The notes below the pieces were generated by a model. It did not search any database, was not told the DNA's origin, and worked only from the letters and a program-made list of their open reading frames with translations. This document shows positions 16,483 to 25,901 of a stretch of DNA of 64,000 nt, in pieces. The DNA comes from Xiheimicrobium sp052034585. Lineage in GTDB: Bacteria > Myxococcota > Myxococcia > Myxococcales > Myxococcaceae. The translations under genes were made by a program, and so were the position numbers. The DNA lies in the NCBI GenBank assembly GCA_052034585.1, contig JBPOIJ010000035.1, forward strand, positions 98,775-162,774, read 5' to 3'. Positions within the stretch are counted from its first letter, which is position 1. Each line of letters starts with the position of its first letter.

Positions 16483-17101
16483 CGAGCACCCGCCAGCAAT
16501 ACCAGGCCGCCACCGACCGATAGGGGCGCCACGGCTCCGCCTCGGCGAGCAGCGCCTTGGGTTTGATCAGCTCGTCGAGCTTCGCGAGCCGGCTGAAGCC
16601 CTTGCGCACGCCGTAGTCGTCGACCGGCATCACGTCGAGCCGACCGAGCCGGAAGATGAGCATCATCTCGACCGTCCACTGGCCGATGCCGCGCACTTCG
16701 GTGATCCGCTCGATGATCTCCGCGTCGCTCAACCCATGGAGCGCCCGCGCCGTCGGCACCGTTCCGTCGAGCGTCTTCTTCGCGAGATCCTTCACCGCGA
16801 GCGACTTCGCTCGGGACAGCCCACAGCTGCGCAGCGTCGGCATTCGCGCTCGCAGCACCTGCTCGGGAGTCGGGAAACGGCCTTGGGCGAGGCGCTCCTT
16901 CACCCGCCCGAGGATCGTCTCCGCGGCCTTGCCGGTCAGCTGCTGGTGGGTGATCGAGGTGAGCAGCGCCTCGAACGGGCGAAACGACTCGGCGCGCTCG
17001 AGCACGCACTGGCCCGCCTTGCGCACGATGGGAGCGAAGCGCGGGTCGGCCTTGACCAACGCGCGCTGGGCGCGGGCGAGCTGCTCGACAAAGGAAGGCA
17101 T
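16475..17101 (-). CDS. DNA-3-methyladenine glycosylase II (AlkA-type HhH-GPD)
   Basis: 208 residues, the compact AlkA form without the N-terminal domain. ALLTSITHQQLTGKAAETI is the start of the HhH-GPD fold. LSDAEIIERITEVRGIGQWTVEMMLIF is the helix-hairpin-helix, and RLDVMPVDDYGVRKG holds the catalytic Asp. It excises alkylated purines for base excision repair. The ATG at 17101 was preferred over a GTG at 17113. Overlap with the permease gene suggests co-transcription but no obvious shared function. Confidence 0.92.
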   Translation of the reverse strand: MPSFVEQLARAQRALVKADPRFAPIVRKAGQCVLERAESFRPFEALLTSITHQQLTGKAAETILGRVKERLAQGRFPTPEQVLRARMPTLRSCGLSRAKSLAVKDLAKKTLDGTVPTARALHGLSDAEIIERITEVRGIGQWTVEMMLIFRLGRLDVMPVDDYGVRKGFSRLAKLDELIKPKALLAEAEPWRPYRSVAAWYCWRVLDV

Positions 17102-17196
17102 GAGGGGGCGCACGGTACTCGGGCCGGTCGCCGGTTTCGAAAACGAAACGCCGAAAACGCGCTCAGGGCTGCGGGGGAACGCTACACTGCGGGCCG

Positions 17197-17592
17197 ATGA
17201 CCACTCCCTCGCTCCTCGGGCGCATCCTCGTCATCGACGACGATCGCTCGGCGCGGCTGCTCCTCGAGCGGGTGCTCACCCGGGCAGGTCACACCGTGGC
17301 GCTGGTGGACACGGCCGAAGAGGGCCTCACTCGGCTCAAGGCCGAGGCGTTCGATCTGCTCATCACCGACAAGAACCTCCCGGGGCTCGATGGGCTCGAG
17401 GTGCTCCGGCAGGCGCGTCAGGTGCGGCCCGCGTTGCGCGCGTTGCTCATCACCGGCTTCCCGACCCCCGAGACCCAGAGCGCGGCGAGCGAGCTCGGCG
17501 TTCACGCGTACGTGACGAAGCCCTTCGGCGTGCACGACATCCTCGAGATCTGTGAGAAGGCGATCCGGGTCTCCCGAGGAGCGGCCGCGTGA
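17197..17592 (+). CDS. Single-domain response regulator
   Basis: 131 residues, one receiver domain only. Acidic pocket IDDDR, phospho-acceptor Asp58 in LLITDKNLPG, Thr in LLITGFP and Lys in YVTKPF are all present, so it should be phosphorylated. There is no output domain; it probably acts by protein contact, as in relay or chemotaxis-like systems. Its stop overlaps the GTG of the next gene (GTGA). The histidine kinase at 21342 in the same operon is a likely donor. Confidence 0.93.
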   Translation: MTTPSLLGRILVIDDDRSARLLLERVLTRAGHTVALVDTAEEGLTRLKAEAFDLLITDKNLPGLDGLEVLRQARQVRPALRALLITGFPTPETQSAASELGVHAYVTKPFGVHDILEICEKAIRVSRGAAA

Positions 17593-18026
17593 CAGCCGCC
17601 CGGGTCCTCGTCGTCGACGCCGACGTCGAGGTGTGTCTCCTCATCGCGCGTCGGCTCACCGTCACTGGCTACGAGGTGCTCACCGCGCAGTCGGCCGATG
17701 CCGCGCGGTCGCTCCTCGAGGCCGCGCCCGTCGACTGCGTGGTGGTGGCGAAGACGCTCCCCGGCATGCACGGCGCGGAGCTGATCGCGACGGCTCGAAC
17801 GCTGAGGGAGGGGCTGGCCGCAGTGCTCGTGAGCGAACGGCCCGAGCCCTTCTCGCTCGACGAGGAGCGCACGGTCATTCTCTCCAGGCCGTTCAAGACG
17901 CTCTCGGTGATCGACGAGGCGGTCGCCCAGGCGCTGGTAGCGACGAAGACGGCTGCCGAGTCGCTCAAGGAGCGGCTGACGCAGGTGGTCGCCGAGATGT
18001 CGCCGCTGCGTGGAAAGCGCGAGTGA
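17589..18026 (+). CDS. Degenerate receiver domain protein (pseudo-receiver)
   Basis: 145 residues, receiver fold (VLVVDADVEVC, then VDCVVVAKTLPGMHG). The position that aligns with the phospho-acceptor Asp of its neighbour is Ala54, and the conserved Lys is Arg (ILSRPFK). It can hardly be phosphorylated and may work as a constitutive partner or as a competitor of the intact receiver. A short C-terminal helical tail (AAESLKERLTQVVAEM) follows. Four-base overlap with the gene before and three bases to the next indicate tight coupling. Confidence 0.85.
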   Translation: MTAARVLVVDADVEVCLLIARRLTVTGYEVLTAQSADAARSLLEAAPVDCVVVAKTLPGMHGAELIATARTLREGLAAVLVSERPEPFSLDEERTVILSRPFKTLSVIDEAVAQALVATKTAAESLKERLTQVVAEMSPLRGKRE

Positions 18027-18029
18027 CCC

Positions 18030-19259
18030 ATGGCTGAGGCGAGCCGGCTCCCCCCCACTGGTGCGCTGCGTGACGTGGTGCTCGCAGCGGCCGGAGCCAC
18101 CATCGCCGTGGTGACGCTGACCGCCGCGCTGCGACCGACGCCTCCTGCGACGCGCGCGCGGCACGAGCCGGTCGCCCACATTCGGGTCGCCACCGGAGCG
18201 CTCCAGGTTCGTCCGGCGATGACGCTCGGCTGGCAGACGGCGGGCCGCGGCGACTCGCTGCACGACTCCGACTCGCTCTACGTGCCGCCTGGGAGCGACG
18301 CGCGGGTCGAGTTCCTCGACGGCACCGTTCTCGAGCTCGATGAACGGAGCCTCGTCGTCATCGAGCCGGAGCAGGCGGCGGGCCGGTCCGTCACGCTCCG
18401 TCAAGGCTCGGTCGCTGGGGTCGCCGGCGAGCGACCGCTCACCCTCGCCACCAAGGAAGGCACGGCGACGCTCCCGCCCAAGGCCGTCGCGCGGGTCGAC
18501 GTGAGCAACGGCACCCTCGACGTGAGCGTCAAGAAGGGCACCGCCAAGGTGAGCGCGAAGGGCACCTCGGCCGGGGTCGAAGAGGGCACCCGCGCTCACG
18601 TCGTCGAAGGGCTCGATCTCCTCCCCGCCTGGCCCGTCGCCTTGCTCGCCCCCGAGGCGCAGCACCGAGCCCTCTTTCGCGGAACGCCGGGGCCCATCAC
18701 CCTCAGCTGGGACAAGACGCCGCCGCAGTCGCGGCTCCAGCTCGCGCGCGATCGGCTCTTCGCCTTCTTGGCCCTCGACGTGAAGGCCGAAGGGGAGCGC
18801 TTTCAGCTCGAGCAGCCGGCGCCGGGAATCACCTGGTGGCGCTTGGTCGACGCGAAGGGAACACCGCTCTCCGAGGCGCGGCGCTTCTCCTTCGTCGAGG
18901 AGCTCACGCCGGCCAACCGGCTCCCTCGCCCGTCCGAGGTGGTGCTCGCGCCGCCCGGCACGCGCGTCGAGTTCGCGTGGACGCCGCTGCCAGGCGTCTC
19001 GCGCTACCTGCTCGAGATCTCGGGCTCGCAAGGCTTCGAGCCAGTCGCCGTGTCCGAGCTCGTCTCGGGCACGCAGGTGAAGCTGCCCTCCACGCTCGCC
19101 GAAGGGTACTGGTCTTGGCGGGTGCGCTCGGCCGACGACGCGCTCGAGGAGTCGCTGCCCTCGGAGGCCACCCGGTTTCGCCTCATTCACAAGGCCATTC
19201 CCGACGCGCCCGAGCTGCTCAACCCTGAGGTCGAGGTGACGCCCTCCCGTGCGCCGTGA
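18030..19259 (+). CDS. FecR-like protein with N-terminal membrane anchor
   Basis: 409 residues. One hydrophobic segment near residues 18-36 anchors it. A FecR-type beta domain follows (LYVPPGSDARVEFLDGTVLELDERSLVVIEPEQ, QGSVAG..., AHVVEG). The C-terminal part has two fibronectin-like or Ig-like modules with WWRLVDAKG and WSWRVRSADD. In signalling, FecR domains sense envelope states; here there is no sigma factor, and the operon supplies receivers and a histidine kinase instead. Its end overlaps the next gene by 11 bases. Confidence 0.8.
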   Translation: MAEASRLPPTGALRDVVLAAAGATIAVVTLTAALRPTPPATRARHEPVAHIRVATGALQVRPAMTLGWQTAGRGDSLHDSDSLYVPPGSDARVEFLDGTVLELDERSLVVIEPEQAAGRSVTLRQGSVAGVAGERPLTLATKEGTATLPPKAVARVDVSNGTLDVSVKKGTAKVSAKGTSAGVEEGTRAHVVEGLDLLPAWPVALLAPEAQHRALFRGTPGPITLSWDKTPPQSRLQLARDRLFAFLALDVKAEGERFQLEQPAPGITWWRLVDAKGTPLSEARRFSFVEELTPANRLPRPSEVVLAPPGTRVEFAWTPLPGVSRYLLEISGSQGFEPVAVSELVSGTQVKLPSTLAEGYWSWRVRSADDALEESLPSEATRFRLIHKAIPDAPELLNPEVEVTPSRAP

Positions 19260-21342
19260 GCTCGTCGGCATCGTGGTGCTCTTCGCGCTCGCGGCGTCGG
19301 GGCAGTCCGCGCGCCTCGTGCTTCGGTGGAAGGACGTTCCCGGCGCGCAAGGCTACGAGCTGCAGATCGCGAAGGACCCGGGCTTCGTCGAGGTGGTGCT
19401 CCAGACCCGCGCGCCGACCGCCGCCTACCGGTGGGAACAGCTGCCGTCGCAGACGCACTGGTGGCGGGTTCGCAGCTTCGACCCGGAAGGCCGGCCCAGC
19501 GAATGGAGTCAGCCGCGCACCGTCTCCCTCGAGTCCGTCGTGCCCGTTCCGAAGAGCCCGGCCGACGACGCGCTGCTCCCGTGCGCGCAGAACCTCGAGC
19601 TCGTCTTCGAGGCCTCGCCGCTCATCAAGGAGCTCATCGTCGAGCTGTCGGCCTCGAAGGACTTCGTGCCCGCGCGGCAGCTCACCGGCAAGGGGCCCGT
19701 CATCTCGCTCGGCGTGCTCACCTCCGGCACCTGGTACTGGCGCGCGAAGGCCACCGACGTGCGAGGCCGCACGGGCGAATCGACTGGCGCTCGGCGCTTC
19801 ACCGTTCGCCCAGCCGCGCCGAAGGTGAAGCCCGCCGCCGACGTGGTGCTCGGAACGCCGGCGGTGACGCTGAGCTGGAGCGAGGTGGCCTGCGCCGCGT
19901 CGTGGGTCGTCGAGGCCTCCACCGATTCGAAGGAGCGCGTCTCGCTCCCGTCGACCTCCACCACCCTGGCGTTCAAACCGAACGCGGCGGGCGAGTACCG
20001 CTGGCGGGTCGCGGCGGTGGACGACAAGGGCGCGAGCGGGGAGTGGAGCGCCGAGTCGACGTTCAAGGTGCGGTTGGGCACGCCGGTGCCGCGTGGAGAG
20101 AGCTCCCTGCCGACGAAATTGGAGGTCGCCTGGAGCCCGGTCGCCGGCGCGTCGTCGTACAAGGTGGAGATCGCCGGGGAGCGTGACTTCACCGGGCTCC
20201 TCGCCTCGGGCATCGTCACCACCACTCAGTTCCGCGCGAGCGATCTCGTTCCCGGGCGGGTGTTCTGGCGAGTGCTCGCCCGTGACGAGAAGGGGCACCT
20301 CTCGACGCCCTCGGAGCCGCGCGCGGTCGAGATCGCCTCGGGTGAGCCGCTCGAGCCCGTCACGTTTCGGGTGCCCGACACCGACGTGGTGGTGGCGGTG
20401 GGCGAGTCGCTGCGCCTCGAGTGGGACACGGTGCGCGACGCGAGCTTCTACGAGGTCGAGCTCGATGGGGCGATCTCTCCCGTCGCTGCGCCGCCCCGCA
20501 CCGTGAGTGACTTGAGCGAGGGGGCCCACCAGCTTCGCCTCCGCGCGAAGGGCAACGGGCGCGCCTCGGCGTGGAGCGAGCCCAGAGAGGTCTTCGTCGG
20601 CACGCCACCGGTCGCGCGCGCCGAGGTGACGGTGCGACGCGACGAGCTGCGGGTGGTGTTGCTCGACGGCAAGGGGCGCCGGGTGTCGAACGTGGTGCCG
20701 GTGCTGACCGTCCGTGAAGGGTCCCTCTCTCCGTGGATCCTCGTCGACGGCGTCTACGTCTCGAAGTGGAGCCCGCCTGCGAGCGGAGAGGACGTGCTGC
20801 GCATCGAGGAGCGGGAGTTCGTGAGCGAGGTGTCCATCGAGCGGCCTCTCCCGCCGATGGCGTCGATCGCCGCGCGCCTCGGCGGCTTGTTCAACTTCTC
20901 CTCGGTCGCCTCTCCGAGCGCCACGCTCTCGATGACGGTGCGGCTGCCGGTGCTCGGTCGCCGCCTGGGGCTCGAGCCGCGCGTCGGCGTGTACGCGGCG
21001 TCGGCCAGCATTCCCTTCGGAGCCGAGCGGGTCGAAGCACGCGCGCTGGTGGTGCCGGTGAGTCTGCTCCTGGGCTGGCACCAACCACTCGGCGCCTTCA
21101 CGCTTCACGGCGGCGTCGGCCCCGCGTTCCAGGTCGCGTCGATCTCGGTGGACACGGTGCGAGAGACGAGGGTCGTCGGCGATCTCGAGGTGGCGATCGC
21201 GCTCGGCCGGGAGCTCGGGCCGGGGTCGCTCGAGCTCGAGGTCTCCGGCCTCTTCGGAAGCGTCGACAGTCAGCTCGCCAGGCTCTCGGCGAGTGGGCTG
21301 GGCATCAAGCTGGGGTACTCGTTCGCGCTGGGAGGCCGCTGA
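19249..21342 (+). CDS. Secreted protein with FN3-like repeats and C-terminal outer-membrane barrel
   Basis: 697 residues from a GTG that overlaps the fecR-like gene. A signal peptide (ELVGIVVLFALAASGQSA) is followed by about four fibronectin-like repeats with recurring W-R strands (HWWRVRSFD, YWRAKATD, YRWRVAAVDD, VFWRVLARD). The last 180 residues alternate polar and hydrophobic (VARLGG type strands, VGPAFQVASISVDTV, LGIKLGYSFALGG), as in outer-membrane barrels. No enzyme motifs are visible. The W-R repeats are shared with the preceding FecR-like protein, so they may bind each other. It is followed directly by the histidine kinase (TGATG). Confidence 0.75.
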   Translation: MRRELVGIVVLFALAASGQSARLVLRWKDVPGAQGYELQIAKDPGFVEVVLQTRAPTAAYRWEQLPSQTHWWRVRSFDPEGRPSEWSQPRTVSLESVVPVPKSPADDALLPCAQNLELVFEASPLIKELIVELSASKDFVPARQLTGKGPVISLGVLTSGTWYWRAKATDVRGRTGESTGARRFTVRPAAPKVKPAADVVLGTPAVTLSWSEVACAASWVVEASTDSKERVSLPSTSTTLAFKPNAAGEYRWRVAAVDDKGASGEWSAESTFKVRLGTPVPRGESSLPTKLEVAWSPVAGASSYKVEIAGERDFTGLLASGIVTTTQFRASDLVPGRVFWRVLARDEKGHLSTPSEPRAVEIASGEPLEPVTFRVPDTDVVVAVGESLRLEWDTVRDASFYEVELDGAISPVAAPPRTVSDLSEGAHQLRLRAKGNGRASAWSEPREVFVGTPPVARAEVTVRRDELRVVLLDGKGRRVSNVVPVLTVREGSLSPWILVDGVYVSKWSPPASGEDVLRIEEREFVSEVSIERPLPPMASIAARLGGLFNFSSVASPSATLSMTVRLPVLGRRLGLEPRVGVYAASASIPFGAERVEARALVVPVSLLLGWHQPLGAFTLHGGVGPAFQVASISVDTVRETRVVGDLEVAIALGRELGPGSLELEVSGLFGSVDSQLARLSASGLGIKLGYSFALGGR

Positions 21343-23117
21343 TGACGCGACTGTCGATTCGCGCGCAGGTGGTGCTGCTGGTCGGCCTGCTGCTCCTCGC
21401 GGCGATGGCGCTCTACCTCACCCTCGCCACCCGCATCGTCACTCGCGACAAGGAAGCGACCGTCTACGACGTGAACGCGCTGGTCGCAGGCACCGTCGCC
21501 GATCAGGTCGAGACCACCGTCGACGGCTTCTCGGACAAGTTGCGCTACTTCGGTCAGGAATACGCCACCACGCCAGGTGACGCCGAGCGCCGTGCGAGGT
21601 CGCTCTTCTCGGCCGACGACGAAGTGCTCTCCCTCGAGGTGGACACGCTGACCGAGGCGGGCGCCGAGCGGGCCTTCCTCTTCGTCGACGCCGAGCGGCT
21701 CGCCACCTTGAACATCGAGAAGGACGACATCTTCCTCGCGCGGAAGCAGACGCCGGTGCCCTTCGACGTCGTGCGCCGCCAGGGAGTGCTGCTCCAGAAC
21801 GCCTCGTTGCCTCCCGATCTCGCGCTGCTGAGGCTGTCGGTGGTGACCGCCGATGGCCGCGCCGTCATCACCGCCGAGCTGCGGCCCGAGCGGCTGCTCA
21901 AGACGGTGCGCACCGCGAGCGTGACTCAGGTCTACCTCGTCGACGCCCTCGGCCGGGTGCTGGCGCATCGCGACGCGAGCAAGGTGATCGCGCACGAGGA
22001 TCTCTCGGGGCTCCCGCCGGTGAAGGCGGCGCTCTCGGGGAAGGCAGCCCGTGGTGCGGAGCAGTACGAAGAAGGCAAGGAGTCGCTCCTGGCGAGCCAT
22101 GCACGGGTGGGCAACGGCATCGCTGCGGTGGTGGCCGAGGTGCCGGCCGCGGAGGTCTTCGGCGCCACCCGGGAGCTGTCGAGCCGGTCCTTCCTCTTCG
22201 CGGCGGGCGTCGTCGCCATCGCGCTGGTGCTGGCCGTCTTCCTCGCGCGTGCGCTCACCGCGCCGCTCCGCCGCCTCTCCGACACCATGGCCGTCATCTC
22301 GAAGGGCGAGTACGGCGTCACCGTGCCGGTCGAGGGCGCGCCCGAGGTTCGCTCGGTGGGCACCGCCCTCAACGAGATGAGCAAGGAGCTGATCCGCCGC
22401 TCCGACGACTTGCAGCGGGCCCACAACAACCTGGTGCAGTCGGAGAAGCTCTCGGCCGTCGGCGAGCTGGCGGCGAGCGTCGCCCACGAGGTGAAGAACC
22501 CGATGGTGGGCATCTTGGGCTTCGCGCAGCTCGGCAAGGAGTCGGACTCGATGGCCGAGGCGAAGGAGTACTTCGGGCTGATCGAGGCCGACACCCAGCG
22601 GGCCAACAAGATCCTCCAGAACCTGCTCGAGTTCGCGCGCCCGCCCGAGATGGAGATGGAGCCGCTCGGCGTCAACGACGTGGTCGAGGGCGCGCTGCAG
22701 CTGTGTCGGCACCAGCTCCAGATGCAGGGAGTGAGGGTCGACACCTCGTTGGCCGAGAAGCTCGGCGGCATCGTCGGCAACAACAACCAGCTCCGCCAGG
22801 TGCTGCTCAACCTGATGATGAACGCAGGGCAGGCGATGGCCGACTCGCCGACGAAGCGGGTGATGGTGACGACCGCCGCCGACGGGGCCGACTTCGTGAA
22901 GGTGCTGGTCGCCGACACGGGGCCGGGCATGAGCGAGGACGTGCGGCAGCACCTGTTCAAGCCGTTCTTCACCACCAAGCGGCGTGGGCTGGGCACGGGC
23001 CTCGGGCTGTCGGTCTCGCGCAGCATCATCGAGGCGCACAAGGGCACGCTGACGGCCGAGTCGGTGGAGGGGCAGGGCGCCACCTTCATCGTGCGGCTAC
23101 CGGTGCGAGGAAGCTGA
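21342..23117 (+). CDS. Membrane sensor histidine kinase
   Basis: 591 residues. Membrane helix at 7-28, an extracytoplasmic Cache-like sensor to about 275, a second helix (FLFAAGVVAIALVLAVFLA), HAMP, then HisKA with His382 in ELAASVAHEVKNPMVGILGF. HATPase_c has N-box NLMMNAGQAM, GPGMSEDV, FFTTKRRGLGTGLGLSVS. This is the kinase of the NtrB/Cache class. Its ATG shares one base with the stop before it. It probably phosphorylates the Asp58 receiver four genes upstream and reads the state of the envelope proteins between. Confidence 0.95.
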   Translation: MTRLSIRAQVVLLVGLLLLAAMALYLTLATRIVTRDKEATVYDVNALVAGTVADQVETTVDGFSDKLRYFGQEYATTPGDAERRARSLFSADDEVLSLEVDTLTEAGAERAFLFVDAERLATLNIEKDDIFLARKQTPVPFDVVRRQGVLLQNASLPPDLALLRLSVVTADGRAVITAELRPERLLKTVRTASVTQVYLVDALGRVLAHRDASKVIAHEDLSGLPPVKAALSGKAARGAEQYEEGKESLLASHARVGNGIAAVVAEVPAAEVFGATRELSSRSFLFAAGVVAIALVLAVFLARALTAPLRRLSDTMAVISKGEYGVTVPVEGAPEVRSVGTALNEMSKELIRRSDDLQRAHNNLVQSEKLSAVGELAASVAHEVKNPMVGILGFAQLGKESDSMAEAKEYFGLIEADTQRANKILQNLLEFARPPEMEMEPLGVNDVVEGALQLCRHQLQMQGVRVDTSLAEKLGGIVGNNNQLRQVLLNLMMNAGQAMADSPTKRVMVTTAADGADFVKVLVADTGPGMSEDVRQHLFKPFFTTKRRGLGTGLGLSVSRSIIEAHKGTLTAESVEGQGATFIVRLPVRGS

Positions 23118-23144
23118 CGAAGCAGTCGGACGCAGGGGGGAAAC

Positions 23145-25886
23145 GTGAAAGCGCACCAGCGGTTCGTTCGCGGCGGTGTCTTCTTGGTCGTGCTCTCGTG
23201 CCTCGGGTCGCTCGGCCACCTCCATCGGGAGCCCTCCGCCTGGCCGCTTCGACTCCTGGTGAGCGGGGTGGAGCTCGCGGTCTTCGCGCTCATCGGCGCG
23301 GCGCTCCTCGGGCCCGAGTTGGCGGTTCGCCGGGCGCGTCGCTGGCTCCGGCGGTTGCTTCGCACCCAGTCGCTGCTCGTCTTCGCGGCCGCGACGGTGA
23401 GCGTGTTTCCCTACGTCACCTTCCTCGCGCCGTATGCGCACGCCAGCGGCGTCGATTCGGTCGCCAGCCACTCCTGGTCCCAGTTCAACCTGTTCCTCCT
23501 CGATGCCTGCGTGTGCTTCTTCTGGCTCGCGCTCTTCTCGAGGCGGGTGGGCCGTCGAGGAGGGCTCCTCAGCCTCGTCCTCCATCTCGTGATCCTCGCG
23601 GTGGTGATCCAGGCCTCGCTCCACGTCGTTCGGCAGTACACGTTCCACCTTCAGCTCGGGCCGTGGGCGGAGTCCTTGGTCGCCTTCGCAGCGATTGGCC
23701 TGGTGGGCGCGAGCCTCTCCTGGCTCTTCACCCTCGACTGGGTGCTCGCCGCGGGCCACCGTCCTCGCCGAAGCTCGGGCCGCACGCTCCCTCGTGCCGA
23801 GTACCGGCCGCTCTCCGTCGGCCTCGCCTGCTCCGGTGGAGGCATTCGCGCGGCGGTGGTCGCGACGGGGGTGCTCGAGGTGCTGCGCCCGAGTCGCTTC
23901 TGGTCGCGGTTTCGCTACGTCAGCGCGGTCTCGGGCGGGAGCTGGGCGCTGGCGAACCTCCTTGGTGCGGAGCGCGGATTCGACGAGAGCACCTCCGAGC
24001 CCGAGCGCGCGGCCGCCGTCGTCCGACGCCAGGTCCAGGCGCTCAAGGCGCGCCGCGACTATCTCCGGGGCGGTCTCGCGCAGAAGCCACCGAAGAAGCA
24101 GAAGCGGAGGCACCGCCGCTCGGCGCGCCGCGAGCTGACGCATTGGCTCGTGCGCCCGTTGATCGTCGCCTTGGTGGGCACCGTGCTCCAGTTGGCGAGC
24201 CTCGCCCTCTCGTTGGTCTTCCTCATCGTGCTCGGCATGTACCTCGACACGCTGCGCAGGAAGCCGGGCACGAGCGTGTTGGGCCAGTGGATGCAGCAGC
24301 TGCCGAGTGGGCACGGCTTCTTCCACCACGACTCCGTCGACCGCATCGAACGGCTCGACACCTTCTTCCTCCTCGGAGAGCGCGTCGTGAGCCTTGGCGT
24401 CGGCCTCGTCGTCGTCGGCTGCATCGTGCTCCTCGTGGGGCGCTTGCGGCCGCTCCCGGCGGCGTGGGTCGACTCCTTCGATCGGTGGGCGACGATGATC
24501 GTCACCCTGGGCTTGCTCGCGGTGGTCGCCGCGCTCGTCCCGATGATGGTGCTCGCCTCGGTGTCGATCCTCGTCCTCGTGGCGTTCGTGGGGATCGTCG
24601 GCTGGGTCTACGTTCGCGAGTGGAAGCTCGCCGGCCTGGGCCCCGCGGCGGCCTTCGGAGCGGTCACTGGTGCGGTTGGCCTGCTCGCCGACAAGATCCC
24701 GTTCGTCGGCGACGCGCGCGGAGACATCGACGGTGCCGCGCGGATGGCGGTCGGCTCCGTCGTCTGTGCGACCGAGGAGGTCGCGAAGGCCATCGCGACG
24801 TTCGCGGCCAACCTCCCCGAGCCCTGGCGTGAACAAGAAGCCGATTCGCTCTCGCTGCTCGTCTGCCTCGGCCTCGTCGGAGCGCTCTACATCGCGGCCT
24901 CGGGTCTCATTCGGCTCGAGCTGATGGGCCTGGGAACCGTCTGGCGTTCCTGGGTCGCCGTCTTCAGCCATGGCAAACGCGGAAAGCGCGTCGCCTGGCC
25001 GCGGTCCGCTTATCGACCCGAGCCGATCGTCAACATGACGGTGAACGCGCCCGAGGAGCCCTATCGGGTCGCGCACTTCGAGGTGACCCCCACCACCATC
25101 GGAGGACCGAGCGTTGGCTACCACCCGCAAGACGAGCAGCGTCCGTTCAGCTTGCTCGATGCCATCGCGATCAGCTCCGCGGCCCTCAACTCCCAGGCCG
25201 GCCGCTTCGTGTCGGGGTGGTTACGGCCAGTGCTGAGCATCTTGAGTCTCAAGCTCGGCCGATGGCTGCCGCACCCACGCACGGCGGGGCGCGAGACCTG
25301 GCCGCTCGCGCTCCAGTACATGAACCGTGAGCTGCTCGGCTGGAACTCGCTCGACGACGCCCACCTCTTCCTCTCCGACGGCGGCCACTTCGAGAACCTC
25401 GGGGCGTACGCGCTGATGCTGCGGCGGGTGCAGACGGTGGTGATCCTCGATGCCGCCGCCGATCCCGACTACGCCTTCTTCGACCTCTCTCGCTTCATCG
25501 AGTTGTCGGCGTACCGCGGCTATCGCCTCGAGCTCGATCTCGATGGGGTGACCCCGACCGAACGCGACGGCTCGGGGCTCCTTCGTCCCTCGTCCAACGT
25601 CGTGAACGGTTGGCTCCGCTACCAGGGTGGCGAGGCCGACACCTTCTGGAAGACGCGGCCGCCCGACGTGCGCGTCGTCTACGCCAAGCTCGGGCTGCCT
25701 CGAGCGCTGAGCGCTCGCACCTTCGCCTACGCGCGCCAGAACCCCCGTTTCCCCCAGCAGAGCACCATCGATCAGTTCTTCGACGAGGCGCAGTTCGAGG
25801 CGTACCTCGAGGTCGGCGCACGGCTCGGAGATCAGATCGTCGAACGGCTCACCGCGATCGAGCGCGCCGGCTTCAGCGCGCCCTGA
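23145..25886 (+). CDS. Large membrane-embedded patatin/cPLA2-like phospholipase
   Basis: 913 residues. Four to five helices at the N-terminus, then a lipase domain: oxyanion loop LACSGGGIRAAV and nucleophile Ser263 in SAVSGGSW. The domain is interrupted by about six more helices (roughly 330-620) before the second part with Asp745 in FLSDGGHFENLG. Ser-Asp dyad and order match cPLA2/patatin hydrolases. The split of the catalytic domain by a membrane block is typical of a family annotated only as patatin-like in bacteria. It should cleave membrane lipid acyl esters. The start is 27 bases after the kinase gene, so it may belong to that operon. Confidence 0.82.
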   Translation: MKAHQRFVRGGVFLVVLSCLGSLGHLHREPSAWPLRLLVSGVELAVFALIGAALLGPELAVRRARRWLRRLLRTQSLLVFAAATVSVFPYVTFLAPYAHASGVDSVASHSWSQFNLFLLDACVCFFWLALFSRRVGRRGGLLSLVLHLVILAVVIQASLHVVRQYTFHLQLGPWAESLVAFAAIGLVGASLSWLFTLDWVLAAGHRPRRSSGRTLPRAEYRPLSVGLACSGGGIRAAVVATGVLEVLRPSRFWSRFRYVSAVSGGSWALANLLGAERGFDESTSEPERAAAVVRRQVQALKARRDYLRGGLAQKPPKKQKRRHRRSARRELTHWLVRPLIVALVGTVLQLASLALSLVFLIVLGMYLDTLRRKPGTSVLGQWMQQLPSGHGFFHHDSVDRIERLDTFFLLGERVVSLGVGLVVVGCIVLLVGRLRPLPAAWVDSFDRWATMIVTLGLLAVVAALVPMMVLASVSILVLVAFVGIVGWVYVREWKLAGLGPAAAFGAVTGAVGLLADKIPFVGDARGDIDGAARMAVGSVVCATEEVAKAIATFAANLPEPWREQEADSLSLLVCLGLVGALYIAASGLIRLELMGLGTVWRSWVAVFSHGKRGKRVAWPRSAYRPEPIVNMTVNAPEEPYRVAHFEVTPTTIGGPSVGYHPQDEQRPFSLLDAIAISSAALNSQAGRFVSGWLRPVLSILSLKLGRWLPHPRTAGRETWPLALQYMNRELLGWNSLDDAHLFLSDGGHFENLGAYALMLRRVQTVVILDAAADPDYAFFDLSRFIELSAYRGYRLELDLDGVTPTERDGSGLLRPSSNVVNGWLRYQGGEADTFWKTRPPDVRVVYAKLGLPRALSARTFAYARQNPRFPQQSTIDQFFDEAQFEAYLEVGARLGDQIVERLTAIERAGFSAP

Positions 25887-25901
25887 GAGACCGGCGCTCG
25901 C

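Noticed and set aside
15091..16566. A 491-residue + strand frame opposite the permease
   Set aside because: Low-complexity Arg/His/Glu translation, antisense of a 12-helix transporter.
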